Shown here piece after piece: positions 45,111-57,695 of a stretch of DNA of 64,000 nucleotides. The stretch spans positions 4,546,001 to 4,610,000 of the forward strand of contig OU744737.1 of assembly GCA_916613615.1 (NCBI GenBank). The letters run 5' to 3'. Under the pieces are notes generated by a model. That model was not told where the DNA came from. It was given only the letters and a program-made list of their open reading frames with translations, and made no database searches. Source of the DNA: Steromphala cineraria (taxonomy: Eukaryota; Mollusca; Gastropoda; Trochida; Trochidae). How positions within the stretch are numbered: the stretch's first letter is position 1; every line of letters starts with the position of its first letter. The position numbers and the translations under genes were made by a program.

Positions 45111-46153
45111 CGCGCGCGAGGGGCGCGCACCTAGCGCCACGCATCAGTCACCTCTCCGCTCAGGCGCTTCCCATAGCGGGAACCTCCCCTGAGTTAAGAG
45201 CGGGAGACACGCGCGCGAGGGTGCAACCGAGAGGGGAGAGCGCCTGAAGCGTCTTGACCCACTCGTGGGCCAGTGACGCACGAAGTGAGAGGGAAGGAAG
45301 CATGGAGCGCCACGACCCAGAGTCAGTAAGAACCTGAGGAACAGGAGAGGAAAAGAAACCAAACCAAACCTGCCTCGAGTCAAGGTTCGAATTAATCAAC
45401 GGGAGACAAACCCCCATCAAGCAAGCGGGGAGGGCGCCTGGAGCGCCTCGCCACTAGCAAGACAGCATCTGAAGCATCCCACGCAAGTCAAGATCAGAGA
45501 AGCGGGGAGAGCGCCTGCATGAACGCCTCACCCACTACCCAATCAAAGTGGACACGAAGAGAGATAGCGCCTGACGCGCCTCAGCTTCTGTCCCGCGAAC
45601 CTGAGCGTCAGACGCACATCTAGCGCCACGCATTAGTCACCTCTCCGCTCAGGCGCTCCTCATAGAGAGTTGAAGAGCGAGAGACACGCGACACAAGCGC
45701 ACGCCAACCCAAGCGCCAGCAAGAGCACATCCAAGCGCCTGGGAAGCGCGAGCGAGGGGACGTCCAAGCGCACGTCCACTCTAAGCGCAAGGGAGGCGGT
45801 AGGGCGCCTGACGCGGCAGGCGGCAGACGTTCAACAGGCCACAATGAAGTGCAAGCCAGAGACGGTAGACGAGAGGTCTACCTCCAAACCAGCCAAGCGT
45901 AGCAGCCAGGCGACCCGGCACGCAACCCACGTGCAACCCGGGCCAGCCGAAATCAACAACAGCTGACGAAGTCAACTGCTGAAAAAAAAACGGCAACAAA
46001 TACATGGAAAGAGGCACAAACTACTTCGCAAGAAATAGTTAACCCTCTAATCCTGTAACAGGGAAGAGAAACACAAGAAAAGGTTTATTAAACACAAAAG
46101 CAGTCGGAAAACTAGAGCTAACAAAAACACAAGTGTCCTTGATGGCCGACAGA

Positions 46154-46313
46154 AAAGCAATGATGACGTAGGGTTAGCCACCTGGTGGTGAGTTTCAGTA
46201 CAGGTTTGGGCAGCGATAACTCTGTCTTTACTCTGTGTAAGGATTGTCGGAATTAGACAGATTAGGATAATCGGGCATATTGTTAACTATCGAGGAGAGT
46301 ATATTAAATAATA
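46154..46313. repeat. Right terminus of the DIRS-like element
   Basis: 46154-46293 is the complement of 40701-40843 (for example CCACCTGGTGGTGAGTTTCA). 46271-46313 pairs with the element's left end at 40951-40992. Confidence 0.85.
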
Positions 46314-46630
46314 TGTTTACTGGTCTGTCCTTGTGTGCGGTACTATGATTTAACTGTATTTTGTTAGGGGGCGGCATTATTAAAAGCATTATTTTCTTGT
46401 TTGGCAATCCTTTTTCTTTTTTGAAATAATATATGTTTAAATGTACAGCTAACTTTGTTGGATAAACTTGCATTTAGTAAGAACGTTCTATAACTGTAGC
46501 TTAACACATTCATCTGATGGCCATTGGTGTCCTTGTGAAAAAGACAATATCTGTGAAGTGATTAATTTGCAAAATATTTATCTGAGTCAATTCTTATGTA
46601 TTTCTTTACGTTTATTATATCAAATATATC

Positions 46631-47014
46631 ATGCCTAACACATTAAATCTATCATGTTTGGAAATATTACAGCAACCATCCGAGATAATTCTAAACTTTT
46701 ATAATCCATACATCGAACAAACTGGCAGATTTGTCTCTGATTTCAAACAAATGAAATACATGGCAACCATATACACAAACTACATGATATCAAATTCCCA
46801 AGTTTGCCAAAAGATAGGCTGCAAAAAGTATGGGAAACTAACCTTCTCCGAATATGAGTATCTATGTCCCATCAAATTAAAGCACATTAATCCATCACTG
46901 ATCACTGATCAGATTTTGACCTCTGTCTTCAAAGGTCATTTCAACACTGATTCAGTCAGGTACAAAGGTCATAGCAGATGTTTAGCTAAAATCATCTCAT
47001 TGGTTCTTTCTTAA
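46631..47014 (+). CDS. Uncharacterised 127-residue frame in direct-repeat copy 2
   Basis: The frame spans the long direct repeat and has Cys pairs (VCQKIGC, YLCPI) that could bind zinc, ending SRCLAKIISLVLS. Copy 1 (39797-40093) has the same frame to TDQILTS and then shifts because of the 7-base difference. I do not recognise the family. It could be an exon remnant of a mobile-element protein. Confidence 0.25.
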   Translation: MPNTLNLSCLEILQQPSEIILNFYNPYIEQTGRFVSDFKQMKYMATIYTNYMISNSQVCQKIGCKKYGKLTFSEYEYLCPIKLKHINPSLITDQILTSVFKGHFNTDSVRYKGHSRCLAKIISLVLS

Positions 47015-47223
47015 CCACTAGGATTTCGATAATCAGATACTTTATCATATTGTTGTAAGAGAGACTCACGTGTCAAGTAATAGCTTGAGTATGCCAACCT
47101 GTTATGTAAGTCTGAATACACAGCAGGTGCCAATCTGTAATGTATTGTCTACTTGACAGCAGGGGCTAACGAGGGCTGATTGTTTCCATAACAGCTTCAA
47201 ATTAACGGCTAACTTGCTTGATG
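46735..47223. repeat. Long direct repeat, copy 2 (about 489 bp)
   Basis: Direct partner of 39855-40331. It is followed by a smaller direct repeat: AATTCTAAACTTTTATAATC to CAAACTGGCAGATTTG occurs at 46687-46735 and again at 47236-47290. Confidence 0.85.
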
Positions 47224-47590
47224 CAAAACAAATCTAATTCTAAACTTTTATAATCCATTCATTGCTACATCGAACAAACTGGCAGATTTGGTAAACATTA
47301 AGTTGGTTTAAACATATTTATTCATGTTAATGATACATGAATAAGGACACGAAAACAAGCAAGTATATGCTGCCTGAGATTTACTTCAAGCTTGATCTCA
47401 AGTGACTTATTCTCAATGAAGAATGGAATTAAAAAGGATTTACTTATACAAAATAAAAAAGGATAAATGCAGAATCCAAGCTAAAAGATCAGCAAACAGA
47501 ATATTATATTTAGTGACCTATTGAATGCCCATGTGTAATTACCCTATTTTATTCATAGTTATAAATACACTTTTGTGTGCAATTTACATG

Positions 47591-48905
47591 GAATGTAGGA
47601 AAAAAAGTCACAGGAAGTTTGGTCACAGAAAATAAGTCACAGAAAATAAGTCACAGAAAATAAGTCACAGAAAAAAAGTCACAGGAAAAAAGTCACAAAT
47701 TATATATTAAAGTGATTATTTCTATCATTGTTTAGTAAATAGCATTTGAAAAGTGTTTTAAGTAATTGTGTGTTGTAAAGCCACATATTTTGAGTTTAAT
47801 TATGTTTGGATGGTTGAGTATTATGCATTACTGTAATCACAAAGTGATCAGGAAGTGCTCCGTGTGTTGTGTTTGTTTTGTTAATTGTTAGTTACTTGTG
47901 ACTTTATTGTTTTTGTTAAACAGCTAATCCCTAAGAATTATTAGATTGAGAATATCCACTCTAAAATCTGTTTGAACTCTTGCTTGAGTTAATCTTATTT
48001 AGAGGCTGGCTTCTAAGACAATAGTGTATAAACCATCCTACATTTAATAATGTTGAACTATCATCATGGAAGTCCTTCAGACAAACAGAGGTGGATTCAA
48101 AGTTGTATTTGAAGGTCACATGTACACCAAACATGCCACTCGGAAGACCAAACTATGGTGGAAGTGTGTCAAGAGAACCAGCATGCCCTGTCCACCAAAC
48201 AAAAGGGTAAAAAAAAATATATCAGAATGCAAGAGCAACTGAGAAACCTTTGCAGAGACCGTGCCTGTGGGAGGAAAACAATTCCAGAGTTCCTGTATTA
48301 TATGGAGTTGGCTGGAATATCCGCATCAATAAAGATTATTGAATTGTCCATCAATCAGATTAGAGTTAATTAGAGTTAAAAAGAGTGTTGTCCATTTTAT
48401 CTAGTGAGTTGAGTGAGTGTCCAATTAATCTAGCTAATGACTGAATAGTGCATAGTGAATTAAAGTTTAAAAAGAGTATTGTCCATTTTAAGGCGATTGA
48501 GTGTCCAATTAATCTAGCTAATGACTGAATAGTGCATAGTGAATTAAAGTTTAAAAAGAGTATTGTCCATTTTAAGGCGATTAGTGGTGTGTTATGGCGA
48601 GTTAAAGTTTGTGCTATTGTGACAAGTGATAAAGATTACTCAAAGATTAGTGGTGTGACAAGTGATAAGTCACAAAGATTAGTGCTGACTGAATAGTGCT
48701 CAAAGTTGACCAAAGGCTACTTGTATAGTCTAAAATGACTGTGAACTTGAATGTTATTGTATAATGTTATGAAAAAATGTATGTTATTGTTTTTATTAAT
48801 GTCTAATAAAAAGTTGTGACTTTATTTCCTGTGTTTTTTTTTCCTACCAAATTTTGTGACTTTTTTTCTGTGACCAAATTTCCTGTGACTTTTTTTCCGG
48901 TCACC
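47591..48905 (+). mobile_element. 1.3-kb Mutator-like (FLYWCH-bearing) element
   Basis: Inverted ends of about 50 bp are built from GAAAAAAAGTCACAGGAA and GGTCACAGAAAA modules. An 8-bp duplication TTTACATG flanks the element (47583-47590 and 48906-48913). The left end holds five further tandem AAGTCACAGAAA units. A FLYWCH finger fragment (48066-48242) fits a Mutator-type origin. An 84-bp unit is tandemly repeated at about 48421-48588. No DDE transposase is seen. Confidence 0.75.
48066..48242 (+). pseudogene. Truncated FLYWCH zinc-finger fragment
   Basis: 58 codons from ATG. VLQTNRGGFKVVFEGHMYTK, then KTKLWWKCVKR and MPCPP match the FLYWCH pattern: F11, Y20, WW at 31-32, C34 and a second Cys at 42. 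The final His is missing because the frame runs into an A-rich stretch (AAAAAAAATATATC) and stops, consistent with a frameshift. FLYWCH domains bind DNA and are typical of Mutator-like transposases. Confidence 0.65.
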
Positions 48906-48913
48906 TTTACATG

Positions 48914-51900
48914 TATAGTTAATCCAACATTTTTCAATATGTGTGTTTATTGTTATCCAGTGTCCAAATATAAACACTTTTGTCGTATGAAATAAGCAAT
49001 ATGTGCAAGCAGCATTTTTGTTTTTAATTTAGTTTTGGATTAATGCAAAACAAGGTGGCGTTTATCATCTGTAAATGCACTGTCGTCTTTTACTTGAATG
49101 GACGATTATATCTCCATCAACAGCTTGTTCTTGTTGTCGTAATCATGAAGACTATTTCCTTTATTTCCTAATGTGTTCTATATACAGCGACCTTTGGCCA
49201 AAAATGTATTTTATTTTATTATTATTTTAAACAACATTGATATATCTGTGTTTGGAAGAAAGTTACCAGAAATAAAGTCCTAAATTTGACTAGAAAAAAG
49301 AGTCCCCTGGAGAAAAAGTCCTATTAATGATTTTAGGTAACATATATTACGAAAAAACATTTGGTTGTTATTCACTTTATTTAGATGCAATAATTTAATA
49401 ACATGATACAATACATATATGAATATTTATTTATTGCCCATACTTTGATAAGTTCTAATAAATTTGTCTATAGACGGCATTTGTATACCATTCTATATGT
49501 TAACTAATATTCAAGCATATTATTTAATCAGAATTTCCTTGAATCTGTCCAAACATATATGCACGATTCACAACATTTCAAATAATTATTAAACTCCTAA
49601 ATTCAATTTATCATTGTTGATTTTTTACCGTTTATTGCTGTCCACTATTTTATCATCGTGTAAATACTTGTCTAATTACTAATTTTGATGTTGTTTTTTG
49701 TGACATCTAAAGGAGCGGCACTTAAATATGCTGAACGCTTATTGTGCTGATCCATTTTCATTAATTCAAAAATCATAGATATATAAAAATTGTCGTTGTT
49801 TCTTAGCAATGATTACATATTCACTGGAATTGAATCTTTGAGATCTCATTGGCTGTTAGCCAACAACCACTTGTTTTACACTTTATTCATATACAACAAT
49901 GAAATTATTTGATAATATAATCTCTAAACACTGTTTACACATTCTCCCTGACCTAACATCATGAGTCTTTGCACTCTTTGAGACTCACACCTCATGAATT
50001 AATACTCTTGATTAATCTGTGTCTAATACCACAGTTGATTCAATAGATGGAGACAAACTCACATTTCCTTCATTCTTAATTAATCCATATTTAGATATCA
50101 CAACATCATTTTTGTTATCTTAATTACGAACTAATTATGTTTTTTTTACAATATCTTTGATGTTAACCTGTTTTTATAGTAATAAGAGACTTCCAAGAGC
50201 GTTTATTATGTTGTTTTAGCCATAGTGTTTTGACAGGGGTCCAGTTGGTGCCCATTCATGACTGAATGCTTGCTGTCATTAATGACTCAGTGTCAAACTC
50301 CTCTTCTCTCATGTGCCAAGTTGTGTTGTCCCGTAGTTACATACAGTTTGAAAGGTTTCTGCATTAATTATTTTCATTCTCTGTAAAAGGTATGTTACTT
50401 TCGAATTTTATGTCATGTACCTAGGCCCTGGAATGCGTCATCTACTGTTTTACTTTATATTTTCAACTTTGGTAACAAAGACTTACGTTTATAATGTAGA
50501 ATTAACCCTTTTAAAACAAATGAACTGTGAATATCATTTTGTTTCCCTCTGACTATGTATTTACAGTAATTAATATATCTCATCGGAGAGGCAAAAAATA
50601 TATTTAAACATTTAGTATGTGCAACAGTGTTTTTAACTGATTTGTATGTTTGAATTATTTTTCTTAAAACTGAGAATAATGAAGGATGTTGTTAATTCGT
50701 ACCTTGACGATGCATCTTCCAAGTATAAAAAAATCTACGGGAAAATATCTTCTTATCAACAAATAGCAATACTCAGTTATTACATGTATATATATTATGT
50801 AATGTTATCTAGAACAAATGTTTTTGAAGAAAATAACGTCTACAGGCATGAGGCCTTATAAGTACTGAAATAAAGATTTATTGATCTCACGCAACTTCAA
50901 GATGGAATAAGTGAATATTATTTATCTATTTATCTATACAACGAAATTCATGTATCTATTATTTATATAAGGACATTCATTTATTCACATTATATTAAAT
51001 ATCATATCATTATATATAACAATATAAATCATTGTTTTGAGTTATTCAAAGATAATTTAAGAAACTTCTCACAAACGCCTCAAAGATAATTTCACTGTCT
51101 TTGATCTTTTTATGACCCGGTATTAAAAATCTCGAGGTGTCCCGCCTGGTTCAGCAAAGTATTTGTGTATTGCCTACATGTATCTCGTTTGCAAATGCAG
51201 ATACTTAGTTGCTGAATTCGATTTATATGTCAAAATTATGATATCTTTTCTAATTAGATTTGCAAATTCATATTACTTGATTTGTCGATTTATGAAGTAG
51301 GTAAAAAATAATTTCTCAAAAAGCAAGGGTGATATGCCATTCACATAATAAGTGACTATCCAATAACTATGATAAATGATTGTTTTTGATGTTTGTTTTA
51401 CAGAAATCTCTTTTATAATAAAGAAGTGAAGATAAGCCCACTGAAGCAAATGTTATCTAGACTTTCTTCACTAGTGTATACTTGTGTGTATTTTAACATA
51501 TATTTTGGCAGAAAATAAATGGCGTCTTTTATCTTTTGATGTAATACAAATTCATTTTTTCTTCCTAATATCGTAATCTCTATATCTATGAGGTTTGTTG
51601 CTAAAAATGTTTTTTTTAAACGGTCTTAATAGTTATATATATAGTTATAGGTATGGTTCTCTGTGATTAACTTACGTAAACACATGAATTTACATATCAA
51701 GGCAAACGCTGACTCCATAAACCAAAAATATTTATTTAAACTATCTTTCAACATATTTCAAATATAAATCCCAGTGTGGTTATTAAAATAATAAAACAAA
51801 ATTTGAACAGAAATACCTAAACACCAGGAATATATAATATAGCATAATAATAATATTGCATGTTATTAGATACACTCTGTGACATGGATAAGCATTTTAA

Positions 51901-52595
51901 CCTATTTTATGTCTCTAAGACAGAATCATGCCTTTTTAAAACAAATAGAATGTGAATGATGTTTTGTCTTTCTATGATTGTATAATTTCTGTGATGTATA
52001 AGATAAAAAACAGACCAAATAATATATGAATCTTTATTTGTAATTATTATCTTGTAAAGTTATTACATTTTAATGCGTTTTACTGAGAATGTCAGTTATT
52101 TGTTCCTGAATTTACATTCCCTTTTATCACATATTCTTATTATAAATATAGTTTGATGTCTGAACCGTTTAAGATTATATAACGTGAACATTTCTTTTTT
52201 TTAATTCCTTTTTGTGGTAAGTGAACATTCTTCATAAACAAGTTGCAAGTCACAAAAAGAAAATACTACAATTATTTCGTGTTTATAAATTGTAAGTGGA
52301 ACGGATATAGACACATTACGATAATAGATATGTAAAGATTTTTAACCATGCTGGAATATTCCAGCATATGTCAAGAAAACACCTCAACCCAACAAGTCAT
52401 TGTCTCTGTATCTTTGAACTTTTTATGGCCCTGTAATAAAAGTCTCGTTAGTAAATATGTCCTCGTGCGATTATATCCCAAAACACCTACAACCCATTAC
52501 CCCTACAGCCCAGTTCCCCTACAGGTTGCTAAAACAACACAGTGAGTTACCCTTCTGGCATAATAGACTCGCCCTAACAAGTGATTAAATGGAGT
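48914..52595. other. Long AT-rich non-coding stretch
   Basis: No recognisable gene in 3.7 kb; a 71-codon frame at 50646-50861 has no domain. Short repeats are shared with 52430-52535 and 53690-53790 (GTATTGCCTAC(A/T)(G/T)G-type sequence near 51170). Confidence 0.5.
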
Positions 52596-52948
52596 AGATT
52601 TGTTTGTGCGAGTGGTTGAGCAGAAGGGATTACAGGAATTAAAGTTAGAGATGGATTATGAATTAAAGATAGAAAACTTATCTGGTGAGAAGGTATATAT
52701 ATATTTATATAGGTACATGTTACAAACAAACATGACACATAGGAAACACACAAAAAAGATGGAGAAAATGTTGGAAAATGTTGAACATAGACTTCTTGAA
52801 GATATCAGGTCCGCAAGAAAAACACAATCAAAACCACAAAACATAGATTAGAGAACAAAGGAACAAACCAAAACTCAAAATACTGAGAAATACCGACCGC
52901 CAATCATAGAAATGTCAAACATCAAATCTTTGTACAACACTCGAAGCT

Positions 52949-53485
52949 ATGGCAACGAAAATATTTCAACACTATTTAGAAACCAACGAATTGATCACAC
53001 AAAATTAATCAGGATATAGAAAATCCTATAGCACCACTGACCATATTGTTAGATTACAACACTCTATCAGAAAAGCTCTCCTAGACTTTAGTAAGGCATT
53101 TGACATGCTCTGGAAAACAGGCTTGATACAAAAAGTTAAGAAAAAGGACATACCGGTACATGTACAAGGGGAAATGTTAAACTTTATAAACGACTTTATG
53201 TCAGACAGAACTTTTCGTCTTAAAACAGATGATCAAATATCAGACAACTATAATTTAGAAAATGGAACTCCACAAGGAAGTATCATATAACCAACCTTGT
53301 TCAATATGTCAGACAGAACTTTTCGTCTTAAAACAGATGATCAAATATCAGACAACTATAATTTAGAAAATGGAACTCCACAAGGAAGTATCATATAACC
53401 AACCTTGTTCAATAGTATGATAGATGATCTATTTCACAAACTACCCAAACAAGTAAACACCTCACAATTCAATGTATGTATGTGA
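52949..53485 (+). pseudogene. Jockey-like LINE reverse transcriptase fragment
   Basis: The frame reads ATKIFQHYLETNELITQN-stop-SGYRKSYSTTDHIVRLQ, then LLDFSKAFDMLW, then LENGTPQGSII-stop-PTLFNSMIDDLFHKLPK and ends TSQFNVCM. These are RT motifs: SGYRK, DFSKAFD (first catalytic Asp), and GTPQGS. The sequence departs just where FADD should follow TSQF, so the catalytic Asp pair is missing. There are in-frame stops, a deletion before LLDFSKAFD and an internal duplication. Dead copy. Confidence 0.8.
53198..53413 (+). repeat. Exact 108-bp tandem duplication inside the RT pseudogene
   Basis: 53198-53305 and 53306-53413 appear identical. The unit is 36 codons (SDRTFRLKTDDQISDN through PTLFN) and carries the same stop codon in both copies, so duplication followed the stop mutation. 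Confidence 0.9.
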
Positions 53486-53489
53486 AGAA

Positions 53490-56400
53490 ATATGAAAGAC
53501 TGAATATATTAATGATAATGATATGATAAAATATATGTCTCTCTATTGCTATGTATATGTCATCAAAACATCAAACTGCTTACTGTCTCTTTGTCATGTT
53601 CATGTTATATTCTGGGCCAGTCCATTATTGTCAGAGGTATCAGGCTTGAGATAAGCAGTGCAATGGACCATAACTTTGTTGTTATAAGCTGTAGGGGAAA
53701 TGGGTTGTAGGGGTTTTGGGGTACTACCCCTCGTGCGGGTCTGCCCTTTAAATGTGTATTGCCTACAGGTACTTCGTTTTCAGGTACAGGCACTTGTATT
53801 GGTAATTGATGGATTATATTTAATTCGTCAATATTGAAATGTCTTAGTTAATACATTTGTAAATTCATATAACCTAATATGATAAAACAATGATCTAGAC
53901 AAATTATTGAAATCTATTCATCATTTCATTATAAAATCTGATCGATTTGACATTCCATAAGCACTTATATATTGACTGCCAAACAAACAATCTTATTCAT
54001 GCATAATCACTATTTTGAAGCTTATAAAATGTATGACATGCGTGACTGGTAATTATTCATTGTATATTTTTCATATGTAATTATTTTGGAGCGGCCTTAA
54101 TATAAGCACCTCGGTGCTTGTTGGCCAATCCATTCATGTCTTTTCATGAATAAAATATGTTTAAATCATAATACATTTTGATACAAAAAAAGATAAAACA
54201 ATTTACTGCCCTATAATCAGAGTACGTAGATCAAGTCTATTTTCTTTAGAACTTAAAGTGTGATATGCAATTGTAATATACTACTCAAAGGAACACTCGA
54301 GATTTTAATATAGTCTCTGTTAATTCATACCAACATGCATTCCTGACGTTGGGCTACTGATTTTAAAACTGATTTGTGGAAATTTGATTAGTTTTTGAAT
54401 TTCTGTATTTTCAATCACATTTCTTCAGGGGATTTCACTACAGGGGATATCACATTCAAAGCAATAAAATAACCCAAGACAAGACCTCAATGTTTTGAAC
54501 ATGAGCAATCTGACGTCCTGTAACTTTCATTTTCGACCCTGGCCTTGTTTAAAGGTAATAAAGTTTTACTTTTTTATTCATAGATACACACAATAACATG
54601 TTTTTTATTACATTATAGAGGCGAACTAGAACATGTATATTTCCGCGCGGTATAAATATAAACATTTGGTTGTTTACCAATCCGGTCCCTTCTTTTGTGT
54701 TTAAACCACATGCATATTTGTCAATCTTTGCCATAGTTCATTGATTAAGCACTTCTAGTTGAGGGCAGTCATTACTGATTAGGAGCATTACAACTGGCCA
54801 TTAAGGGGTATGACATAATCAATTTGAATGTATGAATGGGATAACAATTTCATTTCTTTTAATATGATAAAAGTATACATATTTTGAAAATTGTCGGTGT
54901 TACATTAATCTTTTTTTTAAAAAATTCTTCCTTAAAGTATTATTAACATCAAAGTTAAAAATTAAATTCCAAATTTCATCAATTTCAACAATATCAAAGT
55001 CACAAAAGTAATTTTGTCTTAAATTTCATTAAACTTTTCCTATAATTCCTCTAAAAATTGGCACTTGATAAAATACAATAAAACATGTATGAGCCGCCAA
55101 AAGACAAGAGACAAACAACACATCCCTTAGCACTGACATGCATTCTGCCTTTTTAATTTTTTAATCAGTTAATTCGAAATATTACATTTAACTTTTTAAA
55201 CTAAAATTTGTTTGATAATAATCTAGTGGAAATAATTATTTCAAGGATGCATACCGGCATCAAAATAAAGCATTATCTTTAACTCATTTTAGGTTGTCAT
55301 GTCTTTTTGTACAAAACTAAAAAAAAAAACTGGGCTAAAGATATATGCAACAAAAGGGAAATATTAATTATATTTTATTTTATTTTTATGTGTTCTTTCT
55401 TTAAAACCGCGAACAAAATTTTACCTGAATATGAACACAATGATAGCAGGTTTTGGCATTTTTGGTGTAAATGTTGTTGTTGGATTGGGGTTTAACGTCT
55501 TCTTTACCATACGGTGATGTCGCCGACGTGGGGTCTAAGCCTGGGTTATTCCCAAAAGAGGGGGCATGAAATTTAGAATAGGTCTTAGACACCCAAGTAA
55601 AATTTAAAAAAGTTCTAAAGTGGTTAAAATTAATTTAGAATTTGGAATAGAGTGGAGGGGGGGGGGGGGGGGGGGCTTATGAATAGTAAGTAAATAAACA
55701 GTAAAGAATGGTGTAAAGAAATATGTTTCACTTATATATCTGTTCCTGTATATCTGTATCTATGTATTCAGTTATGTATTTGTCTTTTCAAAGACAAGCT
55801 CTTCAATGTAAGCAGTATATTGGAATCTGTTTTTGTAGCATTCAGCCCTCATTAACTATTGGTGTCAAGTAGACATACCATTTCCTCATTAGCTTATGGC
55901 GTCAATTAGACAGATTGACACGTGTATTGACCATCCACGCTGACAGGTGAGTAATACTCGAGGCATTGTTTGTCACTGTTCTCTCTTATCTAGTTATCCA
56001 ATCAGATGTTAGAGGTTAACCAAGACCCATCTTAGCAACCAATAATCACACACAAGCCATGCATAAATATTTTGACATAATCTTGCCATGTCATTTGACA
56101 TGAAAAGCATGTGGATTCTGGTAACACAAGGGGATATAATGTGCAATTGGATCTGTACTATATATGTTCTTATTGGAAGCTTCATGGATACGTAAAAAGG
56201 TAAGATCTAATAATACTGTGTAAACCAATGGATACCTATTTCAACAAAATGATATGAAAAAGCATTCCACCAACCATTGATATTAATATTTCACAATATC
56301 CTGCAATGTTTAGATTATTAGAGACTTTTTATTGGGAGTTATTTGAAAAAAAAGGATTCTTGATTTTAGCCAGTTATCCAGATCAACACGTTTATTGCCA

Positions 56401-56955
56401 AGACGATGTTGAAGATGAATTTCACTTTATATTGAATAGTCCACAATATTACGCTTAAAGAACAACGTTTAATAAGCCGCATTGATATAGATATCCATCG
56501 GTATTTAAATTTCTATTATGATATCTATGTAAGGCTAATTTAAGTCATGAATAAATCAGTAAAAGTGTTATTTCATAACTGTTCATTCTCCCCTAGCGAT
56601 ACTTCAGACCTGTTTCCATACGATATTACAGAATCTGAAACATTGTCACAAAATCATTTAGTTTATGACCTTCAAATCTAATTCACTTTTAATGGTTTTT
56701 ACTCTATCCTATCAATGTTATTACTCACTTTGACCCGCCGATAAATTCAATTGTGTACACAGTACTACACAACTCATTTAAAAACGAGTAGTTCATTTGG
56801 GTTTATGGTGTCGTACGTTATCTATCACATTTATCTATTTATCTAACTAAAAGTTCGATTAGAAGAATTGCAGCTGGAATAAACCAAACAATATATAAAT
56901 ACTACATTATAAATAACACAAAAATCAAATGTATCTTGAATTTGTTTAAATGAGC
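53490..56955. other. Long AT-rich non-coding stretch
   Basis: No gene. 54092-54165 repeats the TTGGCCAATCC...TGAATAAAATATG element of 3088. GTAGGGGAAATGGGTTGTAG at about 53691 is the reverse complement of part of 52490-52530. A G run lies at 55657-55675, next to a possible decayed repeat (GGGGTTTAACGTCTTCTTTA, 55488-55507). Confidence 0.5.
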
Positions 56956-56959
56956 ACTT

Positions 56960-57210
56960 CCTGACGTAAACTGAGATATACTGAGATATACTGAGATATA
57001 CTGAGCTATGGAAATTCAGAGTATACTGACCAGTATACGTCAGTAAATTAGGGTGGTTTCCTAATTAGTATACCTCAGTATATTAGGGTGGTTAACTGAC
57101 GTATACTGGTCCAGTATACGAGCATTTTTCTTCACGTGTATGTACTCCATGTACATAAAGATGTATCATTATTCTAAATACACTAGGGGGCAAAAAGAAA
57201 AGACATCCCC
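56960..57210. repeat. GTATACTG-rich inverted repeat, right member
   Basis: Three ACTGAGATAT units are followed by GGAAATTCAGAGTATACTG, AAATTAGGGTGGTTTCC and GGTCCAGTATACG. In reverse complement these follow the same order as 38617-38770. Further out, GGGGGCAAAAAGAAAAGACA resembles the complement of TTGTCTTTTCCCCCG at about 38601. Confidence 0.7.
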
Positions 57211-57695
57211 TCTAGGTTTAAAAACTGGTACTGAAATGTCTTTCTTGTTATCTTTTTTTCAAACAGAATGATTGGCACTTAACTCGATTTTTTTAATATT
57301 ATTTTTGAAATTAGTTATTTTCAATAAGTTTAACCAAATATTCTATAGTCGACGGTCAACACAAAATAAATTGTATGTTGCATTGTATTTTGTCATCATA
57401 AAGAAAACAGTCTGCACCTATGGCCAAAATATGGGATTAAACAAAGCCAACACGTCTCGGAGCTTTTAATATTACATTTTGATAACAATGTCACATATTC
57501 CTTCAAACACTTTGCCCTTCACATCGAGCCATTAGTGGAAAGAAGTTATCAATGCTCATGCTCATGGCATGTTGTGAAAGAAAAGAATGCTTAGCGCTGG
57601 AAATTGGTATGATTGACCACTCTATCGATTGAATATAAACATTATCATCAATATTATTGAAAAAAACATATGTTGCAGAGTTTCGTGTTATTTAA

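Larger units (their letters stand above)
40949..46313 (-). mobile_element. Defective DIRS-like (tyrosine-recombinase) retroelement, GC-rich, 5.4 kb
   Basis: Bounded by about 43-bp inverted ends (ATTATTTAATATACTCTCCT on the left, complement ending near 46313). The interior is sharply GC-richer than the surroundings. Fragments of a DIRS-type tyrosine recombinase lie on the minus strand at 41174-42748, so the element reads right to left. Inverted termini plus this recombinase are hallmarks of DIRS elements. I see no reverse transcriptase or RNase H; that space holds a 122-bp satellite (43730-45110) and non-coding GC-rich DNA. Confidence 0.65.

Noticed and set aside
40949..46313. Bacterial contamination or horizontally acquired operon suggested by high GC
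   Set aside because: Inverted ends match flanking AT-rich DNA, and the only recognisable coding is a DIRS-type recombinase.
38617..57210. Maverick/Polinton
   Set aside because: Size and inverted ends fit, but no DNA polymerase B, integrase, protease or capsid frame is present.
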